A DNA stretch of 64,000 nt from Stomoxys calcitrans (GCF_963082655.1 NC_081556.1:69239227-69303226), one strand, 5' to 3'; shown: positions 35,295-47,846, counted from the first letter of the stretch. Translations and numbers: made by a program. The notes: a model not told the origin generated them from the sequence alone.

Positions 35295-36505
35295 ATTATA
35301 AGCTGCAATCTGGCGATTTGTAATAAAGGGGATACACCGACCTTTATTACAGGAAAAGGCTGGAGGTACTAGATATTACCTTTGTATCGGAAGATATAAG
35401 TGGAAGGATATGAGACTGGGAAGTGTTGAATGACCATAGCTCCTCTGAGGAACAACTTCTTCAGTATTTTCTCCAAGGCTGGAACTAATATAACGATGTA
35501 TTAGTTCCAGCCTTGGAGAAAATACTGAAGAAGTTGTTCCTCGGCTAAACAGAAGAAAGGCGAATTGAGATAAATGTCGGCACAAATTCTCCACCACTAT
35601 CCCTTCTAGACCAGAAAAGGAAGTGGCAACTACGGAGTATATAGCCATAGTGATCAAGCAGATCACGAAGCCCCTGAATGACGAGCTGAGAAAGTCTCAA
35701 AACAAATCCAGGAGAAAATGTTCCATTTACAGAAAACGAAAAATGCCTGGGTATTTTGCTGGACAGGAAATTGAACTTCAATCCAACATTTTTGAAAGGG
35801 CAAGAAAGGCAACTCTTGACCTATACACCTGCAAGAGAGCCATTGGCAAAAGTTGGGGGTTTAGACAGCATGCATGTATACTGCGTAGGTGTATACTGCA
35901 ATTGTCAGACCTATAATGCTATGTGGTGTTGTGGTCTGGTGGTGGTGGTAGGAACTACCCCACACATTCCAGGGAATCTGTTGGTATACATCCAGCAAGA
36001 TGTAAGCTAAGTTTTCAGAACCAGGCCCGAAGGACAACAAATGGTAGATGGTCACAAAGAGGGGGTTGTGAGCATTCCTAAACTATGTGGCCTAATTTAG
36101 ACTTGAAGAGGTCTACTCCTTTGCTGTCATTCGCTAGAACTGATGTCTCAGTCATTGTGTCCATCATGACAGGTCACTGTATAATCGGAAAACATGTTGA
36201 CAGACTGAAGGTTTCCAGCAACGACTTTTGCATAAGCTGTGAGGACATCGAAGTAGAAGAGACTAAAGAACACCTTCTGTGTGTCCTGCTCTAGCAGTCA
36301 GAAGGAGTTCCACTTTAGGTTCTCATTTCTTTGAGAACCTGTCTGATTTAGCGAATGGAACATTTGCAAGTCATTGGGCTTTTTAAATCAATCTGGATAG
36401 TAGGAACAAGAATGTATCTTCCTTCTTCTGCTCCTGTGGTATCACAATGGCCGAAAACGTCTAAGTGAGTCTGATGGCAGACTGCCACTTAAACCTTACC
36501 TAAGG
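35295..36505 (+). pseudogene. RNase H-bearing LINE relic, family A copy 3
   Basis: Starts in the endonuclease region (AICNKGDTPTFITGK near 35305), then WKDMRL-type sequence, an inserted hairpin (35447-35542), and a jump to post-RT sequence (KKTPGYF/KRKMPGYFAGQEIEL near 35745 and ARKATLDLYTCKRAIGKSWG near 35800). It finishes with the C-terminal zinc knuckle CISCEDIEVEETKEHLLC (about 36232) and a 3' UTR ending AAACCTTACCTAA at about 36504. Most of RT is deleted. Collinear with 41186-43400 on the other strand. Confidence 0.78.
35447..35542. repeat. Perfect 44-bp hairpin with 8-nt loop
   Basis: The left arm 35447-35490 (GAGGAACAACTTCTTCAGTA...) is the exact reverse complement of the right arm 35499-35542, separated by TAACGATG. 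The right arm is normal LINE sense sequence (compare the complement of 42115-42145); the left arm is the extra inverted copy. Confidence 0.96.
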
Positions 36506-38132
36506 CAAAATTGCTTAGGATTTTGATAAAATTACATTGTGAACTCCGAAATTATAATGACTTGTTTTGTTGATATTTGATTATTTCGGATGTGTGTTAG
36601 TGCTGCCAACGTTAAAGTACAAAGCTTTTAGCGGAAACATAAGTAAGCGAATCCACTAGACTGGTATGAGCCAGCGAAAAATTGAATTCGACATAAATAA
36701 ACCGAAAAAAATTTCGATTTCGAGTCGTCGTTTGTTCGTCTGGACCATTGTTCGACATCCACAAACAGGCTATTCAAATACCTCAAATAATTCTAGGGAG
36801 GGTTCTAAGTATTGGTCGTTGAGAGTTGTTAGCTTCAGCCACTATTGTTGGTATAGGGTGTGTCATTCGCTTCATGGCTATCGAGTGCACTTGTTTTTTT
36901 GGCGGCTTGCTACTGTTCTCTGGTGTACACACGGATTAACATAATGAGTAAAAAGTTCATGTCCAGTTTTAGGGAGTTTGGTTAATTTCAACAAAACATA
37001 ATTTAAATATTTCTTGTTGCACTGTCAGGAGTTGGGAATGCCTTCGTCACACTTCTCTTCAACACTGTTTTAAGAAATGCCTTAAGGCTCTGATGGGAGT
37101 TGGAGTATCTTGGTAACTGTGGATGCTTTAATTTTATGCCTTTTTTAGAACAAACATTTGGGGCTAAGAAATATGACTAAAAGTCTTAATGCCACACAAA
37201 GTGACAGGACCGACTATTGTTCACAAGACTAATAAACTTTCGAAAGAAATTATGCCTCGCAAGACTGATACAAAGGAATTCCCACCCTCACCCCATCGCG
37301 AGTGCGCTCCATAGCATGAATGAACTCGGAGGAAACAGCAGAAAGAAAAATGTGAAACATAATAGCTACCGTCGAAGTGCGTACAATCAAATATTTCAAA
37401 GTTGACTCTTTAACCATTTTCTGTGCACGAATAACATTCAACGTTAATTAGACATTTCAGCAAGTTCATGGCAACATTCAAAGATTTCTCAATGGAACAG
37501 AGTGGGCCCTCCAGACGTCTTAAAACGCGCACACATAATTACGAAGAAACAAGTGATGTTGGCGGTTGTACGTCTACCTCGTTTAATGTCGGGGCAGAAT
37601 TTGTTTTTTTTTCTAATTTGAATGGTGTGTGTATATCTTTCCGTATCCCCTATAACTTGTAATTCGCCACATGGGTAACAAACTGCTAAGAAAATATGAT
37701 TTTATGTACAAATTATAACGAAGTTCTTATGGATAGTCAAGGTGCAGGTAGTGATAAGTCTATTTTGATTAAATTGGAAGAAGAGAAAACAGAAAGAATC
37801 AAGTGAAACGATAACAATTAATATATTTCCTCCATCGCAGAGCCTGATGAAAGTTTTACTTTGGGTATATCCGAAGCATTTCGCTTGTAGCACATTGGTA
37901 CATTGATACCGGTATAAGTACTTAAATTTTGTTCTTTTGTCCAGTAGAGCTTGGTACAGAAATATTTTTCTCTCTAGGCAAGTAATGTTCGAAGATGGCC
38001 AACATCAGACTGATATTTAAATATTTCTAGCTCGATTAGCCACAAACTTAGAACACCATGCTTTTCAAAGTAAAATGTTATTTACGCAATAGGTTTGGTC
38101 ATGGCGAAAGGCACGGATTTGCCAAATTCACC
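36506..38132. other. No gene recognised; ~1.6 kb
   Basis: No repeat family in this window matches it. Short frames (36666-36944, 37217-37405, 37468-37662) have no recognisable domains. It could be host non-coding DNA or an old unrecognised element. Confidence 0.4.
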
Positions 38133-38335
38133 ATTAAATTTTTATACCCTACAACACTACTGTGGTACAGGGTATTATAACATAGTGCATTTGCTTATAA
38201 CACCCAGAAGGAAGAGAGCTGGGCCCATTGATAAGTATACCGATCGACTCATAATCAATTTCCGATTCGATTTGGCTATTTCCATCTATCTGTCCATGTT
38301 AATTTGCGCATAAAATACAGGTCGCAATTTTCCTC
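38133..38335 (-). mobile_element. HINE family 3 fragment
   Basis: Has TTTTATACCCTACAACACTA and CTGTGGTACAGGGTATTATA, then CCATCTATCTGTCCATGTTA. This is the reverse-oriented terminus of the family seen at 11030-11114. Confidence 0.6.
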
Positions 38336-38499
38336 CAATCATCTTTAAATTTGCCACAGGCATGTTTTTAGCCAAGACACTACGCCTTTTAAAATCAGAG
38401 CTGCGGGTCGAAGTCGAGAAATTTATTTCAACTCCGACACCGGACAAAACAGTGAAAAATGTTTCACCAAACAAAAAACAAAAAATTAATTCTTAAAAA

Positions 38500-41185
38500 C
38501 TTTCTAGGATCAAAATGATAAACCGGAAGGATGCGCAGTTCGTCCCCAGCCTTTTAGTGAAAGTGTAACTAAAACTCTTATCGCAGTCGAATCGAGTGAT
38601 GAGGGCAGATGGATGGCGATAGTAGTGAATGATTGCTCACAAGAAGACCGAGAAGCAATCCGAGGCACGACGAAGGAGCCAACGAGTATGCACCGGCGGC
38701 CAAATCGGGCAAAAATGAAGTATGCTGGAAGGTATAGAACTGACATTCCAAGCAATTCTACGGAAGCTGGGAAGAGAATCATATCTCCTGAATAGTATAA
38801 CACTGATAAGACGCTGAAAGGGAGCCCACCTATACAAATTATGAGCTGCGAGTATAGGGGGGACATCTAAACGTTGAGTTTTCCGTATTGATACAGTCAA
38901 AAGCTCATCGGAAGTATCCGTACTCCCTGTATGAAAGACCTTGTATGAAAGATGGATATCCCCCAGGTCACAAAGGCCTTCTTCAGGGTTAGAGCGTCAA
39001 ATTCGCAACGGAATGCACGATGTATGTCTTGAACGAGCAAAACCAAGATTTAGTTGTGGAGAAATGGGAGGTATTCCATAGGGAGGAGAACGAGGAAAGA
39101 ACTGTACTGGTGGTGGGCATTGATCAAGTCTCCGTGATAAGAATGCAAATTTTGCCCATGAACATTCCACTAAGGAACACGGTCAAACTCCGTGCTCTTG
39201 ATAAGTTAGGCTTATACTCAAGGCATGGCGTACTACAGAGCAAAGGCTGTGTTTTAGAAGATTGAGAAGACTAGGGAAGGCAAATATCATCATATTGAGC
39301 CATCAGACAGTGCATTGGCAGGACACTCAACACCATCTAACGAACAGGGGGCCAAACACAAGACAATAACCGACTCTCTCAATATTGGCAGGGCTAGGAG
39401 AAGCAAAGATCCTAATACAAAAACATCAGGCAGTGCAGGGACGAGAGACTCAACACCGTCTAACGAACGAGGAACCATGAGCGACTTAAGATTCGGAAGA
39501 CTAGGATAGATAAATAATTCAATATTGATCAATAACATTACAGCGACATTAAACTCAATGCAGTCAAAAGAACATGGAGTACATGATGCCCATTTACTGG
39601 AGTGCCAATGATTGAGGTCATCCAGTTAAACCTCCACCGGGTAGAAAGACAGCTACACACGCTCAGATGTGGAAAATCAGAAAGGGCTAGATTCGTGTTC
39701 CCTTAATTCAGGAGCCATGAACGAACCGGAATAAAGTTTCTGGACCATACCATATCAACTACCAATTATTCTATGCTAACACTGGTACCCGGCCGAAGAC
39801 CTGCGTTCTTTGTCATAACAGTTTAAATTATATATCAAAACCCCAAGTCCAAATTGAAACGTTTGTAGACGATTTCAGAGTGAGAGCAGAAACAACGGAG
39901 GAATTGATGATACCTATGAGGAAAACGCACTTTCCCTAGGATACCATGGGACTCACGGAGACACCAGAATCTAAGAATAATAAGGTTGATTGAAATCTTT
40001 TCATTACGGAATTTTTGGCCTTAAAAATGTTTAAACCAGCGAATATCCAGCGAACTGCTCAAATATAAACAGCATGCCTATGTTAAGGGGAGATCGCCCT
40101 GCACGAGGTTGTGCATGAACTAGAAGGATCCTTTGAAGAATTGACATCGACGGGGTTTTAACAATGTGTGGAACGTCACACTGATCCAACGTGGGTCTCA
40201 TGTCATATATATAAGGAAGATAGTGGCACAGTAAATGCTGACTGAGGAGCGATTGAACCCGTCTTCTACGCAGACGATGTTTTAGTTCTTCTAAGAGGTA
40301 TGGATCCGAATCAGCTATGAGAAGGACCGAAAGCGTCTTGCAGATGGCAATCTTAACCCAGTTAAAACTAAAATCTGGTTGTTCACGAGAAAAAGTAATG
40401 TGGGTCAATTTGGCGCACCGCGTTACCTAAATAGAATGATTTCGGTATTTGACAAGGTCAAATACTTAGGAGTGACCTTGGACAGGAAACTGAATTGTAA
40501 GTGGCACATTCAGGAGCGTACTGAGAAGGCTCATAGATGTTAGGTACTGAATCCGAGGATAGTCCTCTAACTCTACAGGTGCGTGATAAGACCAATGGCG
40601 ATGGAGAAAAAGTATAACGTTAGGATTATGCAACAGGTTCAGAGACCATTTGCCCTTGGAGCGATGAGGACCACGCCCACTAGGGCACTATTCTAGATAT
40701 CCGACCCATAGACATTCAGATTAAGTGTGAGGCAGCCGTTGCGGCTATTATGAAGGCGGGAGAATGGATAGGAGATAGGAGCAAGTCATACCATCGGATA
40801 CCTGAGATGACACCTGAGGTATAGTGCGAGGCACTGCTGCCAGCGGCACAGTCTTGTATTGACGGAACCCTAGTATTGCCATCTGGAAGATCATGTTACA
40901 CTGATGGACTGAGATCTGTTTTCGACTGCATGAACATAACACAATCCTGCAGACAGGAATCCGGGCGTTCACGGAATGCGTGAGGTGTGGTGTTCACGCG
41001 ATGAAGTCGAGTGTGCATATCTTTACCGACAATAAAATTGCCATAAGGGACGGTAAGGTCACGAACAGTCTTGCAGTGTACCGCATCGTTTGGGTGCTGG
41101 GTCGTTGCGAAGCAAGAAGAAATGAAAGAGCAGACGATTTGGCAGTGAAGGCCATAGGATTGCCGTCAATAAACTTGGTTAACCC
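38500..41185 (+). pseudogene. RNase H-bearing LINE relic, family B copy 2
   Basis: The upstream part (38510-39530) is ORF1-like: DKPEGCAVRPQPFSESVTKT, then RTVLVVGIDQVSVIRM, then a Ser/Thr-rich tail with two SGSAGTRDSTPSNERG-like repeats. Near 39600 comes MIEVIQLNLHRVERQ, which looks like an apurinic-type endonuclease start. RT remnants are KYKQHAYVKGRS (about 40060) and FYADDVLVLLRGMD (about 40270, YADD intact). RNase H is VHIFTDNKIAIRDG (about 41020). Many stops. The 3' end is cut by the opposite-strand family A copy at about 41186. Confidence 0.75.
39147..39200 (-). mobile_element. SINE 3'-end fragment inside LINE relic
   Basis: GCAAATTTTGCCCATGAACA then TTCCACTAAGGAACACGGTC matches 27929-27975. 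It could alternatively be LINE-derived sequence shared by the SINE tail, which would make this LINE family the SINE's partner. Confidence 0.45.
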
Positions 41186-43400
41186 GATTTCTGCCATCAG
41201 ATTCACTTGGACGTTTTCGTCCAATGCGATACCACGGAAACAGGAGAATGAAGATGCCTTTTAGTTCCTAGCTTTGAACCATCCAGATCGTCTATGTCTA
41301 ATTTCTATTACCAGGGATATCGTAGTTCCAATCAGTTTTATCAGGAATAGTGGTACAATACTTTTTATCAAAAAGCGGCTCAGGTTGGGTGTAATCCGCA
41401 CTGCCTGGAACATCGGATATTGTATTAAGGATAACACAGTGTCTGTAGTCGCTGCAATTAGGGTAGCCACAATGTTCAGAGACATAAGATATAGCATTAT
41501 ATCCAGTGCAACATATGGCGTCGTCCTCAGTGCAGCTGTGATGCACAAACAAGCCATCCTTTGTATCTGGTTGTATATCGAGCAGTAGGTGGACTTTTGG
41601 AGCGCCGTCCACCAGACCACAACACCAAATAGCATTATAGGTCTGACAACTGCAGTATATACCCAATGCATGACACGCGGTCTAAACCCCCAACTTTTGC
41701 CAATGGCTCTCTTGCAGGTGTATAGGGCAAGAGTGGCCTTTCTTGACCTTTCCAAAATGTTGGATTTGAAGTTCATTTCCTGTCCAGCAAAACACCCAGA
41801 TATTTTGCGCTTTCTGTAAATGGAACATTCTCTCCTCCCAAGGAGACAGGTACCACTGTAGGCAACTTGTTTCTACCTAGACCACTTTCGGCTGTTGCAC
41901 GTAGAGCTTCCTAAAGTATATCTCTTAGAGTGCTGGGAAACTTTCCCCTAACCGAAATTGTGACGTCATCAGCATACGCGATCACTTACGCCTTTTCTTC
42001 AAGAGACAATAATATATTGTTATTGCCTATATTCCAAAGTAGAGGAGACAGCACACCTACTTGAGGTATTCCTGACCCATCGGTTTAGATCCAGAAATCC
42101 CAAGCCGAAGGACCACTTCTGCAGTGTTTTCTCCAAGGCTGAAAATAATAAAACTATGATCAGAGAAGCAGTGGTCATCCAACACTTCCCAGTCTCATAT
42201 CCTTCCATTTACACCTTCGCACTCCTTGAGCCCAGTCCAACGTTGTGACCCACTCACACAGGGCTTGTTGGGTCAAGTTTCGATGCCATCCCCTCCTGCC
42301 TCGATTGTGGCAGGGGTTTTTCAGTCTCCTGCAATCAGCCAGTCGATATTTCCTCAGGCAAGTGTTCAGCAACAACTGCTGAGTCGTCTCCTAATTTCCC
42401 AAACCCCACTGCTTCTATAGACCTTCAGTTTCGCCTTGATGAATCCATATGATACAAATCCCCTAGACTTGTTGAGGTTTGCGAGACAGCCGGAGTTATG
42501 TACGAATACTGCATGTCTCCGGCCACCATCAGCCTCATCCTATCTTTCTGTGGGTGGTTGAAAGATTGGGATTAAATTCCCTTAGTCTTCCATGTATTGA
42601 TTCAGGATCTGAGGGAATCCTTAGTATCCAAGCGTAAGCAATTGGTCTAGAAGGAATATCTTCCTTCTTAACTAAATCTAGTGTTGCCAGATAGCACTAT
42701 TATTTTTTAAGGCTCAACGATACATTTCAATTGAGCGTTGATCCCCGAAAGCAATAGGCTGTATCGGCCCCGATACCAGCCTGTAACGTCACAAACTGAA
42801 GGAGACCCAGGAAATTTCGGAAGTACATCAGAGTATACTGATGACAGTCCATTGACTATCCCAATCTAATTATTCCAAGGTGTGCAGCCCTGTTCTTCTC
42901 CCTTGTCGACAACGGCCATCACCAAGCTGTTCATAGCGACCTTAGCAAAGGATCTTAGACCCATCTTACTATTGTTCGCTCTAAATCTTTTATGTATGGG
43001 ATCCTTCCAGGTGACAGCAGCCTTTTGGCTGACTGCGGTGCAGTTTCCGAATATAGACGTGTAGTCTTTGGGGTAGCCTGTACAGCGAATTCCCGAGCCC
43101 AATTTAGGGAGTCTCTCTCCCTATTAGTGAGAGTCTTAGGATCATTCGTACAAGCCTCTCAATACACCTGAGAGCGATGCGTCTTCCTATATTCCAACCT
43201 TTTAAAGAGCGAACCTTTGGTTTGCCTAGGCAAATTATAGGCATGCGAAGATAGAATATGTTCGCCCTTGTCCGTAAGACCCGAACCAGGTGTCTTCGTC
43301 AAAGCCCCTGCTGACCAGCCGTCTGTCGGCTAGTGGAGCCCGAAGTAGCCGCTCCACCAGTCGGGGTTTCAGTAGCAGACAACATACTACGGCCTGATAC
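41186..43400 (-). pseudogene. RNase H-bearing LINE relic, family A copy 2
   Basis: On the minus strand from about 43300 down: ORF1-like REFAVQATPKTTRLYSETAP and LRSFAKVAMNSLVMAVVDKG; endonuclease end FSDHSFIIFSL (about 42150; SDH motif); a deletion into RT, then VIAYADDVTISVRGKF (about 41985); KATLALYTCKRAIGKSWGF (about 41700); and the 3' UTR complement near 41190-41275 (CACTTGGACGTTTTCGTCCA). RNase H and the terminal zinc finger are missing through another deletion. It extends into family B copy 2 at 41186. Confidence 0.78.
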
Positions 43401-44683
43401 TCCCACCGCAGCTGTTGGGTCTTTGGAGTCCATTCTAAGCCTACTCCCGGGCTCTAGATCTGCCGCTCCACTGGAAACAGACGCAGATCATCAACCGCCT
43501 AATAGATACCTTTCTCGCAGCTATCCTTGAGTTACTTAAATTCATCTTCCAAAAATAATGACCTTTTACGAGTTACAGGAAAATTCTTGTGGAGTGAAAC
43601 AACAAAACGTCCGCTCCACTCAACGGTTCAAAGAGTAGAGGAAAATTTTGCATAAAAATCTTACTTCCCCAATAAAACAAAAAGTGTTTGTTGTATCAAA
43701 GATATTCCAAATGTACTATTTACCAGCGTGTAGGGTTTTAAATATTCTAAGTCCTGAAAATCAAGAATCCACTTGTTTTGATTTCCCATTACATTGTGTT
43801 TTGTGGATAAATTGAAAGGGATAAAAGAGAATGGTGTAGGTATGTGCATACCACACCAATCACTTGCAATCTGAATCTTTATTAATCGTCATTAAGGGCT
43901 GGCCTTTTAAAAAATTAATTAATTTTCACCCCACACACCAAATTTAATCTACAACATTTTCAAACCATTTAACAGGATATATACTATATTTTATTCTTAA
44001 ATAAATCCAAGTGGCCTTTTATCTAAAAAGATACAAGTACTCTGCAAAAGGAAGTAATATATAAATTACATCTGCTCAAGGCGACAGATACTAATGTGGA
44101 AAGAGAAGAAAAAGTGCGATTTTGTGCCTAACTAATTTTTGTTAGCTTGACTAATATGCTGAAATTTTCTGGATATTTGTATTACACTATGGAGTCACAG
44201 TGTTTGTTTAACAGTGTGAATGCCTGCTTGCATTCATGCCTTATGGGAGATGGATGCTTTTGTAAACTTCCGATCGAACAAATTTCTCAACTTCCATCAA
44301 CTTTAAATAATGGCCAGCATGTAGTCAAGGAGGTCAGTCAGTTACAAATGCTGATAAAAGTTTCAACAGTTCGTTTTAATTCGAAGAATTAAATAAATTG
44401 GCAGACACATTGCAAAGCCTTGTCCATGGTGTCCACTAAAGTTGGGAAACTATTTAGTTTTTCTGTGTTGGGCCGGCAAGGGATGCCAAAATGCTTGGAA
44501 AAGTTCCGCAACTGTCGGTTATGCCAATTATACAACTGAAATTACTAAAAGGGAAATATGTTAGTTGCTATCAAGTTACCAATGAGCATTATCGGAAGGA
44601 GGCTCATCCGCGATCACATTAAAGAACAATGTAGGTAAGGTTAAGTATATTGTACCAATTTAGTTATAGTGTACTAATATATA
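43401..44683. other. No gene recognised
   Basis: 43401-43560 may be the 5' end of LINE family A copy 2. A plus-strand Pro/Ser-rich frame (43333-43530) opposes it and is probably incidental. 43560-44683 is AT-rich with an 81-codon frame at 44147-44392 that I cannot assign. Confidence 0.4.
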
Positions 44684-45190
44684 CGAGGGTTGCTTTTTAT
44701 ATTTCGGGATTGGACAACCATTGGGTTGCAATCTGCCAATTGACAGCTCTCGCGTTAGGCTTGACATTTTTGAGGTTGTACTTACTCAGAACGTTTTGAG
44801 ACACGAGCGCCATTTGTGTTGCATACAATAACTTAAAAGATTCATCTCGCCCAAAAAGGGAATTACATCATGAATATTTTTGTGCGATTATCTTTAACAA
44901 ATTTCGACGTGGATTAACTCAACAACAGTGCATCGATGAACTTAATACGAATTTGACGATGAAACTCCATCAAGGACCAATGTTTATCGATCATATGGTG
45001 AATTCCACCGAGGTCGTAGTTCACTCCAAGACGAATTTAGTGATGGTCGTCCATAATCAGTTATTGTTCCAAAAACTATTGATACAGTACGTATAACCTC
45101 AAAAATGTCAAGCTTTACAATAGAGCTGTCGATTGGCAGATTGCAACCCAAGGGTTGTCCCGAATCCCGAAATATAAAAGGCAACCCCCA
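44684..45190 (+). mobile_element. mariner derivative with long inverted ends
   Basis: Flanked by TA on both sides (44682-44683, 45191-45192). The left end CGAGGGTTGCTTTTTATATT and the right-end complement TGGGGGTTGCCTTTTATATT stay alignable for about 110 bp through GGGTTGCAATCTGCCAATTG and GCTTGACATTTTTGAGGTT. The interior, read across frameshifts, encodes a mariner N-terminal DNA-binding region (FNKFRRGLTQQQCIDELN, YGEFHRGRSSLQDE-like). The catalytic domain is gone. As at 6419-7024, the long inverted ends suggest a duplicated inverted 5' part. Confidence 0.82.
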
Positions 45191-45671
45191 TATTTGTTTT
45201 GGTTTTCTTATCCCTAAATATAAAATCCAACTCTCGTACTACTCTATGTGAATATATTTAGCAGTTCAGTTATTGAACCCAACAATTAATTCAATCGTAA
45301 TATCGATTCAACTGATTTTAAGAATAGATCCTTTGTACACGTAAAAAATAATTACTTTCAAATAAAAGAAATATTCGACAAATAAACTCCATTTTGGAAA
45401 ACGTTGGACTTTACGATGACAATACATGTTTTTTTTGCAAGAATTTGTGAAAAATATAAAGTTTTTTTAACCTTTCATTCTTGATATATCTAAAAAGATT
45501 TCGAACTTTCAGCTAGTTTTTCTTTACTTACTTACAACAAAAAAATTTGTAAATTTTCTTGCAACAATTTATTTTGAATCTCAACGACCCAAAGCACAAA
45601 TTTTTTGTTGAACGGCACTGCTTGCCAATCAACATATAAGAATACCAACAATATTATCAATAAGCATAGCA
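45191..45671. other. No gene recognised
   Basis: AT-rich with poly-T runs; no known repeat seen. Confidence 0.4.
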
Positions 45672-46318
45672 ACACATAAAAAGGCGTTAAGTTCGGCCAG
45701 GCCGAACTTTGGATACCCACCATCTCGGGTATATATGTAAACCAATTTTCGTCAAAATCCGGTGAAAAATGCATACCGTATGCCCCATAGCAGCTATATC
45801 GAAATATGTTCCGATTTGGACAAAATATTAAAAATTACAAGGCATTGTTCAATTGTGTATAACAAAATAATGGTCTTTTTAATAGCTATATCTAAAAATA
45901 TACCGTTCTAAACCATATACAACGCGGATGTCGAAAAGCCTACCACAACTCACTGTCCCAAATTTCGGCGAAATCGGACAATAAATGCGCCCTTTATGGC
46001 CCAAAACCTTAAATCGCGAGATAGGTCAATATGGCAGCTATATCCAAGTCTAGACCGATCTGTGCCATAAGTATGTCGAGAGGGATAACTTAACTCACTG
46101 TCCCAAATTTCGGCGACATCGGACAAAAAATGCGCAGAAAAATTTCAAAGGGCCTAACACAACTCACTGTCCCAAATTTCAGCAAAATCTAATAATAAAT
46201 GTGGCTTTTATGGGCCTAAGACTTAAAATCGGCGGATCGATCTTTATGGGGCTATATCAAGATATAGTCCGATATAGCCCATCTTCGAACTTAACATGCT
46301 TTTGGAGTAAATGGAAGC
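45672..46318 (-). mobile_element. HINE family 2, 5'-truncated
   Basis: Plus-strand order is AAAAAGGCGTTAAGTTCGGC, hairpin, ATACCCACCATCTCGGGTAT, four internal repeats, then a stop at about 46318 (ATCTTCGAACTTAACATGCT). On the minus strand the 3' end is intact and the 5' end is lost. Confidence 0.78.
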
Positions 46319-46500
46319 GCTTTTGCAGTAGACGAAGTTGCTAAAAGGTTTCCAATAAACAAAGTTAGTTACGTTTAATAATTCTACGTTTACAACTAAC
46401 GTTTGATATGTTATAGCGAAATGTTACACAGTTACAATAAAACGAAAACTTCGTAAAAAAGTATTTAGTTTGTTGTAAAAATGACCAAAAGGTTTTAACG
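46319..46500 (+). repeat. Unassigned dispersed repeat, copy 1
   Basis: ACAAAGTTAGTTACGTTTAATAATTCTACG-type sequence, followed by TGTTACACAGTTACAATAAA and GTAAAAAAGTATTTAGTTTG, aligns with the reverse complement of about 61985-62150. A weak third match lies at 48090-48130. I do not recognise the family. Confidence 0.6.
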
Positions 46501-46659
46501 TTTATTTTAGGGTTAAATGCTTTTTTTTCGTTCGTTTACAATGCCACTAATTATATGAAATTGCATGTCCTATTAAATGCTGATTGGCTTTGCAATGCGT
46601 TACTGCGTCCAAATAACTACTGTATCTGTATCACCGGACATAGGACACTCTATCATTGT

Positions 46660-47455
46660 TATATTGTAACCATAGGGTGGGGGTCTATTAATCTCCGACC
46701 CCACAAAGCAGGGATTTTCTAGATTTTCGTAAAAATCATAGACATTGTAGTGATATTCGTATTTATGTGTGCCTGTCTGCTTAAATCTGGCGACTTTCTT
46801 TAAACACTAAGCCATCGATCTAAAACTTGAAACAGATTTGTTTGCATACATTGCATACGTTTGGGGATATAGTTTCTTCGTTATTTCGCTTGTAACACGT
46901 GAACTTATAGATTTCCGACCTAACAATGTAATCTCCTGATCGGTAGCTATATCTGGTTATTGACCGATTTAGACCATACTTAGCACAGTTGTTGAAAGTC
47001 ATAGCAGAACACTACATGCTCAATTTCAGCCATATCGGACAAAAATTGCGGCTTGTAAGGACTCAAGAAGTCAAATTGGGAGATCGGTTTATATGGGAGC
47101 TATGTATAGGTTTATATGGGAGCTCTATAGGTTTTAGAGCGATTTAGACCGTACTTGGCACAGTTGTTGGACGTCATAGCAGAACACTTCGTGCTAAATT
47201 TCAGCCATATCGGACTGGGGTTTGGGGTTTGTAAGGGCTCAAGAAGTCAAAATGGGAGATTGGTTTATATGGGATATATATCAGGTTATATTCAAATCGG
47301 GAGATCGGTTTGTATTGAAGCTATAACAGGTTATATACCGATTTGGACCATACTTAGAACAATTGTTGGTTTATATGGGAGCTGTATCGATATGAACCGA
47401 TATTGCCTATTTGCAATCCCCAACGACCTACAACATGGTGATGGGTGTAAAAAGC
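46660..47455. mobile_element. Decayed HINE relics, mixed orientation
   Basis: 46670-46760 resembles a plus-oriented 5' end (ACCATAGGGTGGGGGTCTAT). 46940-47455 carries internal repeats in the other orientation (GATTTAGACCATACTTAGCA, GGACTCAAGAAGTCAAATTG) and ends ATGGTGATGGGTGTAAAAA. At least two old fragments. Confidence 0.6.
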
Positions 47456-47459
47456 CGGC

Positions 47460-47760
47460 ATAGAGAGCGAAAGAAGTCTCACCGACTATATGGTCGAACA
47501 TTGCAGACCCTTACAGAAGAAGTGTTCACTCATTATCCTACTCCTTCTCCCCTTCATCGCGAGGCACTGGCACAGCAGATGCTCAACCGTCTCCAACTCT
47601 TCGTCGTCGCAGAGTCGCGCTTCCCCATGTCGAGAAGAACCGACGTCCTCGTTCCGGAGATGTTCAGCAACAGGGCTTTGGCAACCCTGAAGCTACAAGG
47701 CTAGCCCAAGCCGAGGCAGCACATTTGTCGTAGTAGGAATCTATATCCAAACAGGCAACA
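47460..47760 (-). pseudogene. LINE ORF2 C-terminal relic (zinc knuckle)
   Basis: The minus strand reads ARLCDDEELETVEHLLCQCL near 47585-47625, the C-terminal cysteine/histidine knuckle of insect LINEs with the first cysteine lost. The stretch is noticeably more GC-rich than its neighbours. Open frames on the plus strand (47411-47704, 47490-47690) are antisense to it. It seems distinct from families A and B. Confidence 0.6.
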
Positions 47761-47846
47761 CAGAGGAGGGTTCACCATCGGCGTCGCACTACCAACAAGA
47801 ATCGCGAAAACCTCCTCCTGAAAGACACTGCACGCATCCAGAAGTA

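Noticed and set aside
47411..47704. 97-codon plus-strand frame in a GC-richer patch
   Set aside because: The opposite strand encodes a recognisable LINE C-terminal zinc knuckle, so the plus frame is antisense.
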